Under the pieces are notes generated by a model that saw only the letters and a list, made by a program, of their open reading frames with translations, did not search any database and was not told the origin of the DNA. A DNA stretch of 64,000 bases. Origin: Halichondria panicea. Its lineage: Eukaryota > Porifera > Demospongiae > Suberitida > Halichondriidae. Both the position numbers and the translations under genes were made by a program. The stretch covers positions 398,562-462,561 of the forward strand of contig NC_087378.1 in the NCBI RefSeq assembly GCF_963675165.1, written 5' to 3'. Of the stretch, positions 25,523-38,051 are shown piece after piece (positions within the stretch are counted from its first letter, which is position 1; each line of letters begins with the position of its first letter).

Positions 25523-28500
25523 ATGGATGTGTCAGAGTTTACTTCCAAGGAGAGGAAGCAGGCAAGAAAACACTTGCTCAAGAAGATTGATGTCTACAAC
25601 AAGCAAGCAAAGAAAACAAGAGCCTCAGGCTCTTTCCCTATGACAAGTCCTTCAAAGGTAGTCTACCAGTAGCCTAAAATCAGTGTGTCTGGTATTGGTG
25701 GCTACATTCATGTTTGCTCGCAGGACCTTGTCTACAAAGGTGTTGTCAAAGTAACCTATGATCGTGGGTATGCCCTGCAAACAAAATCACTGCTGGTGGA
25801 GAATGTCACGACAACTTCTGAAGCCGTAGAGCAGCTGTTTGATGCACTGGGACTTAGGGGAAATCCCTCTGACTACGCCATGGAGGAGCACAACCTCATG
25901 ACAGGAGGTACGTTCATTGACTGATGTTTTGCATAACAATTTCGATTTTTCACTGAGTTACTGTAAATGTCTACGCACACCTTGTTAACTATAAAGCAAA
26001 TCATTAGGAGCACCATTTAAATCATGGCTTCAAGTGTTTTGCTATTCCCATTCTTGTACAGAGATTCGAGCTGTGGCTGGCTCAGAGTATCCGCTGAGCC
26101 TGCAACTCAACCATGGTCCTCACCAGGCAGCGATAGAACTGAGGCTGGTACAGGTGCGAGAGTCGCGGTCATCTGTCCCCATGGCCTCAGGGCGACGGAA
26201 GAGCAAGGTACGAGGTGGCAATGACTCAGATGAATCAGGATCCGATGGCAGTCCAAATATAATGCCCAAGGAAGAAGGTAGTACAGTGTACACTTGCATT
26301 TTATTACTAGAGTATATTGTACTAGTTAGTACACAAGAAAACACTGCTGTACTAACTAGTTGATCTTCTTTTATAAGCACATGTTCAAGACTGTAGGTGT
26401 TTAGAGTTATCCTAGCAATCGTATTGTGCCTACTTAACTTAATACCAACTCTTGCAGTGATCGACCATGGCATAGCTAGTGTGGAGTTGATCATGGAGGA
26501 AGCACTACAAGACATTCCTCCTCTTGTCCACGACATTCAAGAGAGACTCAAGAGTCTATCAGAAACTGTGGCTGTTGACGGAAAGCCTCGATCTGGCCTA
26601 CCCAGTAGAAGATTGCTCTGGGATATCCTCAAGCCTCTGGCATCTGCCGTGAGTTCCATCGATCTCTCCATTAATATATGTTTGTGGGCGTGCTTCTAAC
26701 TAGTATATTCCTGTAGCTGTATTTCTCAGCTACAGTTGCTCAATATTTGTTTTTGCAATAGCTACAATAGTGTTTGTTTATGTAAATGAGTAGTTGTTGT
26801 CAGCATGGGGGAGTAAGTTAGTTGAAATTCCTCAGTGGAGTACAAATAGTTTCTTTCGTAGATTCATTGCAATGAACACTCCATCTGACAGAAATTCATA
26901 GTCTACATTGTTTATTTTAGACCACACTGAATTGAGTCTACTAGTTGCTAATATTCATCTGCATCACTAAAATTAATTGATTTTTATCTCCAGTTGGTGA
27001 AGGACATTCGCCGGCTGGTAGACAACGGAGAGTTCCTTGCCAACAGACACTGTGGGTCACCTGTTGTCAAGCTGGTTGCTACGCTCATCCTGGAACTAAT
27101 CACTGATCATAGTAGAGAGGTATAATATATTTTTAGCTCCAAGATTTTAAGAGCAAGAAGCAAAAATCTGGGCCAGTCCGGGAGTCGAACCCGGGACCTC
27201 TCGCACCCTAAGCGAGAATCATGCCACTAGACCAACTGGCCAGTTGTGTTTAGTTGCTACAAATGTCAAGACTAATCTGACTTGATTGCCTTGTTGATTC
27301 TACGACGTTTGGCCAGGCCCACACCTGAAAGGCTTTGTTTTGACTACCTCCATCAACAACCGTAGCAGAGTACGCAGTATTCTCTGTAAACTGTCAGGTG
27401 GTGTGGCCAGTTGGTCTAGGGGCATGATTCTCGCTTTGGGTGCGAGAGGTCCCGGGTTCGAATCCCGGACTGGCCCATTTTTTCTCTCCTGCATAAATAT
27501 TGCCTCTATTTAATTGCATTCCATTGATAACACGACTATTGTTTCTATTCTTTTGCAGCTGGTCACTGTGACAAAGCAAATGTGCGGTCTTCGAGGTGCA
27601 CAGAAGATGGATTTCAACATCTCTGTGTCATGCTTCATTCAGCAGATTACATACATCTCCAAACTTGTCAGCAAATGCAACGACAGCCTCCGCTCCATGG
27701 CCCTCACCGGCCACCTGCTCGAGGTGACCTCTCCAGACAATTTCCAGAAGGAGAATATTCATGTGAGCTCTAGATATAACTTTAGCCAGTATTCCATACG
27801 CTTGGACTTTGATGGAATGTATCGTTGATGACGTAATAGTATGCACTAGGAAACAATTTTTTATGTTGAAGTTGTATAAGTTTTCAAAACCCATTTTCTC
27901 AGGCTGAGTCATACTTCACTGGGTCTGGTAGTGTGTCTGGTGTACTGCTGTTTGGAGTGGTGTCGGCTTATCTGGGGCTGATCAGAGCAGCCTACGAGGA
28001 AAAGTACGAGTTTCTTGCTAGCTTGGCCACTAACATGCTACGCAGTGCACAGAGAGCCTTGGAGACCATCCAGAAAACTGACGAGTAAGTTATTATTTGC
28101 ATCGCTAACTAGATATAATAACTTTAAAGTTTGATATTGAAATATTTTTGCTTAAGCACTACGATTCGCCATTCAATTATGATCTTGTTCTTTTGGTAAA
28201 ATAATGGTTGTCAGTTGAGTTTCTGTGTCCTTCACATTAGGTACAGTATGCTCCACCTGCACCCTCTTAAGAGTCGAGTCAAAGACATGGAGCTCAAGTT
28301 GAAAGTTTCTATGGACAACCTCATACAAAGAGTGAAGGTGGCTTCTTCATCACGACCTCCTCCAGGTAGCCACAATACTATAGTCTGTAGTTAGAATGCA
28401 AACTGTGTTTTATTATACCAATTATGATTATACTGATTCAATAGTTGTCGAATTCATTTTAAATACAACTGTGTACATACTGTGCTGTTTCCCTTCTTCC

Positions 28501-31500
28501 CATAGATGCTGCTCCAGAAATGCTTCTCTTTGGTCACTCACTGATAATGGCTACCCTGGATTTCCTCATGGTGGCCCAGTGTGCTTCCCTCGTTCACAAG
28601 GTGGTGGTGGGAGGCTGGGAGCTGCTGCAGTTGCCATGGGTACGCTCGTACACGGCTCACAATCACGATGGCAAGATGGATGGGGTGCCACTCTCGGCTC
28701 ACGTTGATCGACTTAGCTCTCTTGGCTCTGACTCTACAAGCAGCCAGAGCACTGGAGGGGACTCCAGTGTTTACTACCAAAGGTAATAATTATATACATT
28801 TGCAGCTCAGCTAGAAATTACATACGTACAGGGAATCAAAGCTCCAATAATATAGACTGCCACAATATATAGGACAACCTTTTCAGTATAGTCGCATGAC
28901 ACCACCTTTTTAGACAGCCTCAAATAAACACTTATTTTAGAACTGTACTTCACATTTGTTTGCCTGCTCCACTGTACAGAGCACCTCAAGTGGGTTCTCC
29001 TGAGAAGTACAGTGGTGAGAGGAAGTCTCGTATCCGTGGCACTCAGCTGGAGAGGGAGAGAGGGGACGGGATGGACGCAGCTGACATGGAAGCGTCAGAA
29101 CACAAACTGAGCTTCAGCAACCTGGTGGGCATGCAGGCTGGGCATTTGGAGTCTTTCTACGAATCTGAGAACAAGAACAGCACTGAAGTACAGAGAGTAC
29201 GGAGTGAAATGTACGTCTCAATAGTTTAGTCATAAGCTGTTGCTCTGAGGGAGTTAGCTGCATCGTTAAATTGATCGTATTTTGTTTGTTATAGTGTATC
29301 TATGGCTGTTGTTTGATCACCTGTAAAGCTGTATTACATAATTATATTGTGTACATTAACGATTATTTCATCTCCCCTCCCCCCACCTCTCAGATCTATG
29401 AATCCCCCGGTGTCCTACACCACCTCTCCTCCTGTGACGGATGCAGAGGATGACCTAGAGAGCCACCGGAGCACTATAGTGAGCACCAGCACGGTGGGGC
29501 AGAGGAAGCAAGGCCCTTCAAACTTTGAGCTGGAGAGCTCGCAATACATGGGCATCGATGCTGTCAAGAAACTGAGGAGTCACTATACCATCAATAAAGT
29601 AAGTTTGATACTTTTATTTCTAAAGCTCTGTATGTAAGAATTAATATGTCTATAATATTAATACAATTTACAGATAATAGCGCGGGCTGCTGAATCTCTG
29701 TTGCTAGCGGTTACACAGAAGGTACACATAACTAACCATTATTTGTCTGATTGTATAACGTACACTGTATGTACATTGACACACAGTTTGCGTGCTCACA
29801 CGTGATTGTTTATTCCTTCAGATCAACTTGTTGTCTTCTGTGTGTCAGAAGGGAGACAAAGATAAGTACAGTAGCACAGTGGATGCTATCATCGTGGCAG
29901 CCAAACAAATCAGAGAAGAACTGTCGGCAATGGAAGTCGACATACTTGTCAGTGAGACAATGGCTCAACTACTGGAGAGGACAAGACAACAGATGAACAG
30001 TGCTGTGAGGGAGGTTCAGCTGTCTGCTCTCATGGCTTCAAGTAAGAGCTACAGGCACCGCACAATTATTTCTCCTACAAAATATTCATGTCTATACTTT
30101 ATAGGCTCAGTGGCTCCGGAAAGTGCTGGTATGAAGTTGATGGCGTCTGCAGGCCACCTCAAGGATGTTTGCTCCAAAACAGTACGTAAAAATTCTGGTT
30201 CTTACTTATTAAAAGAATCTTGAGATTACAAGCTAGTTTAAAAGTTTTCTGTAGGTCTAACTGTGCTGCCTGATCTCAGACTGTACATGTAAAAGTTTTT
30301 TGCGAGCCAATTTGATTTTGGATCCTATAACCATGGCTACTGAATGCATTTTGAATTTTGACCTTCCAACTCAATTGTACAAAGTTACCCCCATGCACGT
30401 ACGTTGCTCTCACAGATAGCCGACGCTCTGAGCAAGGTTGGTGAGCACAAGAAAGCCGTGGAACAAGCCGAAAAGATTGAGCAAGAATTTGTAAGTTTGA
30501 TGACTGGACAGAGCCATGACCACACCCCCGAGAGACGAGGCAGTGAGGACAGAAACGATCGAAGGAAGTTTACTTCTCCCTCAAAACTGGCTCTGGTAAG
30601 CGTTGGCAATTTTTTTTTGGGAGTATTGCAATTACACATTTTTGGCTACTCTTCATTAAATAGCTATACATAAAATGTTGTTGGATTTGTCTCTTAGACC
30701 ACTACTTAACCTTCATCAGCACTACTATATTACTGTTAGTTTAGGAGATTGTCTGAACATACCCCCTCCCTGTGTAGGTTGGAGAGTCTGATTCGGACGG
30801 ACTGGTGTTTGAGCAGAGTACAGTTGTGAGTGGTCACTTGTGTATACGTTAGCGGTGTGTATAATGGATTGTTTGTGTTAATTGTCAGGGTGGTGGGAGA
30901 GGGTGGGCGGCTAAAGAGTCACCTCGGGTGATTGGCGGTACAGTACAACAGCTGGTAGAGAGACTCACATATCACAGAGTGATCGGTATGTTGGAAATAC
31001 AACTCTACAATTAATATTTCAGCATAATTATCTTAATTACTATTCTCACAGATTCTGAGTTCACTGAAGTGTTCATGCTCACGTTCTATTCCTTCATGAC
31101 TCCTCACCATCTTATGAGCGCCCTCGTCAAAAGGTACCCTCCTTGACTAGCCTCTTACATAGCTAGTGATAGCTACTCTATTGATTGCAGGTACAACATC
31201 CAGCCTTCAGAGGAGCTGTCCTCTTGGGAGATGGAGACGTTTGAGACAGACATTGCCATCCCAGTTAGGCTCAGGTAAGTGCAATTAAATGTATAACCGT
31301 AACAGGGAATTTTGGCCCTCGTACTTATTCGTAAAAAAACTTGTATACTAGCTCAGTAAAAGCTTGTGTACGGCTTGTAGCAGAACAAGATTAGTGACTG
31401 TGGGTGCTCAAGAGTTACACTATAATACCTTTTACAATCTCCTCGGTACATGTGCATCACCTGTCCCCCCTCTCTCTCTAGAGTGATCCAGGCCGTGAGA

Positions 31501-33422
31501 ATGTGGATCACCTCCAGCTTTGAGGACTTCAAAAATGATGACCTCTCTGCTAAACTGAGGGAGTTCATCAAACAAGTGCAGAGGTATGCCACCCCCTCCG
31601 TGACAACAGTGGAGCCATAATATATAGGGGGAGCAGCCTCTTCTTACTCGTTCATAGATACTTTCTTTTGTACAAATTGGTGCCATAAAATATTTACCAT
31701 TTTACGGAGTTTGTCCTTCATTCTGATATTCCTTTCAATGAGGTTCCTCTTCATTTCCTAGCGACTGTACTATCCGTGTTTGTGTTTGATTCTTGCAGAA
31801 GCATGTCATCGTGTGCGAGACAGCTGTTCACACTCCATGAGAAGAACTTGAAGTATGGGCCAGTGCACATTCAAACGAAGCCCCGAGGGCAGGCCCCCAC
31901 TCCCCTCGTTCCCATGAGCCTGTCAACGGGAGAGAACTTTGTAAGTCACAAAGCCACAGCCCATAACATAGTGCATCCTTTTAGCCTTGTAGTAACGTAA
32001 CATAGCTAGCTACATGCCCTCTCCATTGTCTTGCACGATGTCAGAAAATGTTACTAAAAAAGTAATTTTCGATTGTAGGATTTGCTCGATGTGAACACTT
32101 TGGAACTGGCCAGACAGCTGACGTTAATCTACTCCAAACTGCTGAGGCAGATCACGGTAGGACCCCTCCCCTTTGTTCGTACACCACTGTATATTCTAAT
32201 CCACCTCACAGCCGAGTGAGCTACTGAGCTTGGGCTGGACCAATGAGGCCAGGTTCCATTTTGTACCACACATCAGAAAATTTCAGAAAATCTCCGAAAA
32301 TGTACGTATTGAAATTTTTCATATAGATAACATGTACAAAGTAATGTGCAGCTGTCGGAGGTGGTGTGCCGAGAGGTACTGGGAGAGACGATGGACGAAG
32401 ACCAAGCGTCAGTACTTTCCTACTTTATACAGACCGCTAAAGTGAGTGTTTTGTGTTCCTAGCTATCTTCTCATAGCTACGAGGTCTCGCTTTGTCTACA
32501 GAGTTGTCTCGACATGAAGAACTACGAAGCTGTCTTTGCGTTAGTGAAAGCTCTGGAGTTACAGAGAAACCGAAGCTCTTGGCAGGTAAGCTGATAGATA
32601 TAGCCTGACCTTGCAATTGTCTGAAATGGGTCTGTTTTGATAGCAAACAGAGTGCTCATGACATGAGTTAGGATTGTTCATTGATGAACTTTGTATCTAC
32701 TAAATGATATTTCTGAAAATAATTGTTTTGGGTATTTTTCCTTCAAGATATGGAATGTTGTACTAGCTCATTGGTGGTGTAAGCATTACTGATACACTCT
32801 CTTAGCTTGTGACTGATCACCTGACCAAGATGTACGAGGAGTTGAAGGACATAGCCTCACCAGCCATCAACTACCATCGCTATCGTCAAGAGATACGAAT
32901 TATCCACCAAGCACCTTGTATACCACGACTAGGTACGTCCTCACCTGCCACATTATATCACTATAATTATAGCTCTGTACATGTAATAGTCTTTTTAGTT
33001 TTTTCTATGCCGATCAGATTTGATACTGAGTGATTTGGAAGGGCTAGACAAAGACCATCTTGAGTACCACTCCGAGGGAAATGATGTCATCAACTTCCAC
33101 AGATGCCGTCAGTTTGCTAAAGTCATACACATAGTGCAACAGTACCAGAGCTCTCCGTACAACTTACACCAGATAGAGGTGAGTAAGATAACTACTGTGA
33201 CAGGAGATATTGTAGTTAGGCTTCGAGACTCGTGTACTGTATATACGTACGTGTAGAACATGCTGTACCATATTGTATCAGAGCCATGCTATTGAACGAG
33301 AGATTAACAGGTTTTTATTGCGTGTACAGGTCATGCAGCATTATCTCGAGAACCTTCAGAATACACTGACTGATGAAGAACTGGACAAACTATCTACTAA
33401 AGTAGAAGCTTTTGTAATATGA
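25523..33422 (+). CDS. Ras-family guanine nucleotide exchange factor, RA-REM-CDC25
   Basis: I can trace 28 exons from ATG 25523 to TGA 33420-33422, adding to 1,293 codons with every phase consistent: 25523-25657, 25724-25907, 26062-26277, 26458-26648, 26994-27119, 27559-27762, 27903-28084, 28241-28365, 28506-28782, 28980-29210, 29394-29598, 29674-29721, 29822-30041, 30105-30181, 30416-30595, 30778-30825, 30889-30985, 31052-31133, 31191-31274, 31482-31583, 31799-31940, 32079-32156, 32212-32301, 32352-32441, 32502-32585, 32806-32932, 33018-33178, 33330-33422. Exons 2-3 encode a ubiquitin-fold RA-like domain; exons 4-15 a long helical middle without a family I can name; exons 17-21 the REM/RasGEFN module (DSEFTEVFMLTFYSFM); exons 22-28 the CDC25 catalytic domain (ARQLTLIYSKLLRQI, then LILSDLEGLDKDHLEY, NFHRCRQFAKVI). 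GTPase target unknown: Rap or Ras are both possible. Confidence 0.88.
27170..27241 (-). tRNA. tRNA-Pro (AGG)
   Basis: A 72-nt cloverleaf on the minus strand inside a RasGEF intron. Acceptor arms GGCCAGT/ACTGGCC pair fully, the anticodon loop is TTAGGGT (anticodon AGG) within a CTCGC/GCGAG stem, and the B box GGTTCGACTCC is intact. A run of five T follows the 3' end, as expected for Pol III termination. Confidence 0.95.
27405..27476 (+). tRNA. tRNA-Pro (TGG)
   Basis: A 72-nt cloverleaf on the plus strand, 163 bp from and divergent to the AGG gene. Same acceptor stem, anticodon loop TTTGGGT (anticodon TGG), B box GGTTCGAATCC, followed by a T run. The two genes differ at only a few positions. 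Confidence 0.95.
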
Positions 33423-33641
33423 TTGTCTCCGTTATATAGCATTTTTTATTCCATTCCATCCACCTATTTTTGTAGATTTTTAGACACAGGTTCATAATTA
33501 TATACATTTTCCTTGTAACAACCATGATTATTTATTTCTAGAATATGAAAATAATAATGACTGAAAATACAATAATTATGGTAAAGCGAATATTAACGAC
33601 AAAACAACAAAGGTAACTACAATAACACATGACAGAAGCAT
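33423..33641. other. Convergent intergenic region, RasGEF/MRPS14
   Basis: 219 bp AT-rich sequence with no gene or repeat recognised. Confidence 0.6.
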
Positions 33642-34067
33642 TCACCATGACGATCTAGTGAGTCCAGATATGTGTCCGAAATCAGCCAGTTCCCTGAACT
33701 TCATCCTGCACAGTCCGTACTCCCTCAGGACACCACGCCCCCTTCCTGTCAACACACACCTGTTGCGTACTCTCGTCACACTTGCATCCCGGGGATGAGC
33801 AGCTAGTTCATCACGAGCCTTTTCTTGGACCACTTCCGGTAATAGTTTGTTTTTGATAATGGCTCGTAATCGAAGCCTCTCTCCTTCGTACTCAGCGACA
33901 CACTTTCTTCGATGCTTGTCTCTTCGTACCATCTTCTGAAAGTCGAACACAGAGCTAGTTGAGATACATTTGGAGTTGAGGACTGTTCCTAGGGTTGGAT
34001 AATGGCTCGAGAGCGGCGAGACCCTCAAGAGATAGCAGGCAGACTGCTTGAGAGGTGCCACAAACAT
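33642..34067 (-). CDS. MRPS14: Mitochondrial ribosomal protein S14 (uS14m)
   Basis: Single coding exon. From the ATG at 34067 the protein has 141 residues: an N-terminal presequence-like region (MFVAPLKQSACYLLRVS) and, after an internal MVRRDKHRRK, the conserved S14 body with RNRCVLTGRGRGVLREYGL and a C-terminus GHISGLTRSSW close to the universal S14 ending. It binds small-subunit rRNA in the mitoribosome. The zinc CxxC pattern is absent, as usual for mitochondrial S14. Initiation at the internal Met is possible but would remove the presequence. Confidence 0.95.
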   Translation of the reverse strand: MFVAPLKQSACYLLRVSPLSSHYPTLGTVLNSKCISTSSVFDFQKMVRRDKHRRKCVAEYEGERLRLRAIIKNKLLPEVVQEKARDELAAHPRDASVTRVRNRCVLTGRGRGVLREYGLCRMKFRELADFGHISGLTRSSW

Positions 34068-34269
34068 TGTCTTTTCATACAAAAAATCTTAGGAAGAGCA
34101 CATGTAAAATTGGGTACTGATCGCTACTGATATTGGTAGTCAATTGCATCTTTCTTGCAAAACAGCACATGTGAGAGAAGGAGAGGATATCTAAAGAGTG
34201 GGTTTATACATCAGTACTAGTACTGGCAGGTGTTCACCTTTGCTCCACCTCTTGTCCACAGGTGCAGCC

Positions 34270-37163
34270 ATGGCTGAGTACAGTGAGGGGAGCAGTGATG
34301 ACGAGTATGAGACCATGACGACTGGCCAACTCCTAGCAAAGCTGGAGGAGGTGGATACATTATGCATGCATATTGAACATAATTAATTTAAGTTGTTGCT
34401 ATTAGCGTTTACTATAATAACACTGGGTACAAGCCAACAGCTGTGATATACATGGTTACGCACTGTGCCTTGCTGCAGGCTTGGGTAAACGAGAAGTTCT
34501 CTCCAGAGTTGCTCTATCACAAGACAGAGATTATTGACTGTATAGAGGAGCAGTTTGAACAAGCCGTAGGTCCCATACTTGCTCAGTGTATTCACTCAAT
34601 GCCCCTCCACTACAGGAGTCCAGTATAGGCAGAGCACCAAAGGGCGACTTTGTGTCCAGTATTCACAAGTTTGAGGTATGTATTTGTGCTACTACCTTGT
34701 GCCCTCAGCTGAACTTTATTACTGTATTCAGATCGAGAGGATCAAGTTTGTCTTGTGTAGTTATTTGAGAACCAGACTACAAAAGGTAGGTTGACTAAAA
34801 TTATATTATTAGTACTCTCCTCTAATTAAATTAAGGTTTTAACCGCGATAATTATTCCTGGAGCTGTACTTAATTAAAAGAACTATTTCAGGTATAGCCT
34901 TGTAATTGCTATAATTGCTATAATTGCTATAATTGCCACAGCAGATAATTATTTTCCTTAATGACAGTATGTATTTGCAGATAGAGAAACATGTGGTGCA
35001 CATCCTCGAGTGTGAGGCTGCTCTGGGCTCTGGCAGTGAGTCCCGTCTCTCGGGGGAGGAGCTAGAGTACGCCAAGGAGTTCGTCGACAATATGGACACT
35101 CACTTGAACTCTCTGGTCCTCCAGCACATGCCAGCCAACTTCCAGAAGATGGACAGGAAGAAAGCAGGTTTGTGTCTTGGGTTGCAGTACTGCTTTGAAC
35201 TTATTACCTTTATTAGCAATGTTTCTAATGCAAGTGTATAGTACAGCTGAAGTTAGGGTGTGTCCGTTCCAACCATGGTAGAATGTGATGTTCATCCTTT
35301 ATAATGTGCTGTGTTGTGGACTATTGAATTCCATTTGGAAAGTACAGGAAATTGTGTGCATGTCACTGGAAGAGAGCTTATAATTAGTCTGTAAGCCCGC
35401 TATCATTCATGCACTCCTGCCGCTATGAATAATAGCTACAGACTTATTAACCCCTTGAACTAAACTTTAGGAGTGCCACACCCCTCTATAAATATTGTTA
35501 GTACCTGACAGTGACCCTTCTTATCACAGGCTATGCACATGTGATGGCCTATGAGGCACATGTGCTGCCTCTATCTGTGGAGTACAATCTGACATGTGGG
35601 CTGTGCATTGACCCACGTTAATTATGTCGGTATTCTCTTAATATTAATTTGTGCAAACAACATGTTCATGTAAATGGTGCTATAACACTCACTGCATGCC
35701 ATGATCTCCCCATGTGCCCTGGGCATGTTCTGTACTGTGCTGAAGTATGTTTTGTACATGTGCTGCATTAATTCTGTACGCGTGTGCATTCTGTACGCGT
35801 GTGCATTAATTGTGATTGTATTCATTGTATTGGATTTCAGTTTGTCTTTTTATATCGTAAGTTAGCCATGCATAACTCATGCGTTGATTTCCAATGAAAT
35901 GTGTGTTTTAGCATAGCAGCAAATTGATACTGCAATTTTACTTAACCCACTCCCCCCCCTCCACACACACACACACACACACACCCACACACACACACAC
36001 ATACACACACAGTTGTGAGGCCCAATCTGGACAGCTATGTGTTTGTGAAGGCAGTGGAGCCTGTCAATGGAGTGGCAGTGGACCCAGAGTAAGTGCATTC
36101 ATAGCTTAAGACTTTATACTATTCAGTTGTTATGGAAACTTGACCTTATAATGAAAGGTGTTTCTACACCTGTTCGTGCATGCGTGCATGTATAGACTGA
36201 CCACATTTTGGATAACTTTGGTGAATTTATTGGACTCACTTCTTGTCTTGTTTGGCCACTGTCTCAGTGGGTCCCTGAAGCATTGTATGGGGACATGACC
36301 TGTGGTGTCTATAGAAGCCAGGGCGCTGATGTGCTTGGTTGAGTGTTGTGGTCAAAATGTAATATTAGCTCCAATCATATGCATCCTGTTTTTCATAGTT
36401 TCTGTTAGCTGTATGTACTTAGAAAATGTACCCCAAACTGTTAGCAAATTAGCAACGGGATTGTCACTTGGTTTATGATCTCTTTGAGGTGATCTGAGAG
36501 AGGTGCTCAGCTATAATCAGATAAACTTTTTTGTGTTTTGTACTAAGACATGTCAGCTTATAGCTAGGCTCATGGGCACCATAAGTGTGTGTTTGATTGA
36601 AGGGTATATATACAAAAGGTATTGGGTGGTGGGAAGTCACATGTGTGGTTCTTAACTTATTGTTTCCATAGCTTCCATTGTTTGGTACACTGTATCAGCT
36701 GTTGTATGTATTGTATGTATGTATCAGTACCACTTGACCTTGCAGTGTAAAGTTCACCAGGGTTTAATGAGTTCCATAAGCAGTATTGCTAAGTATAGGA
36801 TCATGTGTTTATTGTTTTAATAGGAATGCATGCTTCACTGTCTGTCCCGGCACCGTGTGCTGTTTAAATCTTATGTGGCTTCATAGTAATTATTGATGCC
36901 TGAATGTCATAGCCTGTTTGGACATAGCCTATTTGGGAGGTGGTTACATTTTATAGTATACTTGTTAAAGTGGGCACATTATCTAGCAGCACAACTAATG
37001 ATGCATATAAAGATGCTGTACAGCAATATTATTGTATTTCTGTCACTGCAGGGAGGATGGAGCTGACAGGGACTCTGTGGACTTGTCTCCTGGCAACCAG
37101 TACATATTACGCTACAGACCCGTCTCCTCATTGGTCCATTCGGGAGCTGTAAAACTGATCTGA
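34270..37163 (+). CDS. GINS4: GINS complex subunit Sld5
   Basis: Seven exons: 34270-34350, 34479-34565, 34616-34675, 34732-34785, 34981-35167, 36013-36088 and 37052-37163, 218 residues (human 223). An acidic N-terminus (SSDDEYETM) precedes AWVNEKFSPELL, ERIKFVLCSYLRTRLQKIEK, LVLQHMPANFQKMD and the C-terminal B domain with PNLDSYVFVKA and HSGAVKLI, all characteristic of Sld5. GINS with MCM2-7 and CDC45 forms the replicative helicase. Exon 6 uses an acceptor formed directly by a CA tract. The gene starts 202 bp from divergent MRPS14. Confidence 0.96.
35961..36012. repeat. Poly-C/(CA)n tract forming the Sld5 exon 6 acceptor
   Basis: A CCCCCCCC run at about 35951 and a CA tract end in ACACACAG at 36012, directly before exon 6. 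Confidence 0.85.
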
Positions 37164-38051
37164 CATTTTACTCCTTCAATTAATGCTCATGTATGTACCC
37201 ACCTAATGTTATTTCAACCTTTATTATGCCCTTTCTATGTTTGCTTTTCATGTGATTGTGCCAAATTTTCAGTTATTCCTAATGTGATGAAAACATCTTG
37301 TTGATGCTCATTCGGTTTGCATGTTGCATGTTGCATGTTGCATGCAATGGTTGAAAAGGTTATAAAATGCTGCAAGTTTTAAAAGCTTATATAATTTGTA
37401 CTGCAGTCTGTACTTAAGTCATTTAGGAAGGATGCTAGGCCAGGAGAATAATTGGAAGGTCAACTGATTCTTCCTGTCAGCTCTTTATTATTCCTACACC
37501 CACATGTAGTCATTGGCTACTTCCCCTTCTATTGTCCCATTTCACCATGCAATGCAACTTCATTAAGAAGATGAATTCTGTTCACCTTTCTGAGTTTATT
37601 TACAGCTGTACAAACATTACCTTTTATAGTTTAAGGTATAATAAAATTAATATTACAGTGGGTTAAAAGTGCAACAGCATTAATGTAGCAGAGTAACAAG
37701 ACCTCTCTAATTGCAAGAGGCAAATCCCATGGTATTTGCCACCTCTTGCCAGTGCTTGTTGCCAGTGCTATTAATCTCGCTTCAACACTAAGTCTTCTTA
37801 TGGATTAAAAGAATGCATTTACCATGAAGACCACTATAGCTAGGCAAGGTTAAGTATGGGTTCCCATGCCAATTAGATTAAGTCCACATGTTGACAGTTG
37901 TTAAAAATAAAATTCAGAAAATCATTTCAGAGGGACAATTATAGTGAATGCAATTATGAATAGTGAATATAGAAATGATTTGGTAAAGTTGAGTTAGTTG
38001 ACTTCTAGGTACATAAAAGACACAAAGGAGGGATAGTGACAAATATCACAG
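37164..38051. other. Convergent intergenic region, Sld5/PPP1R3
   Basis: 888 bp without a gene. A short GTTGCAT triplication lies near 37320. Nothing else recognised; it should hold both 3' UTRs. Confidence 0.6.
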
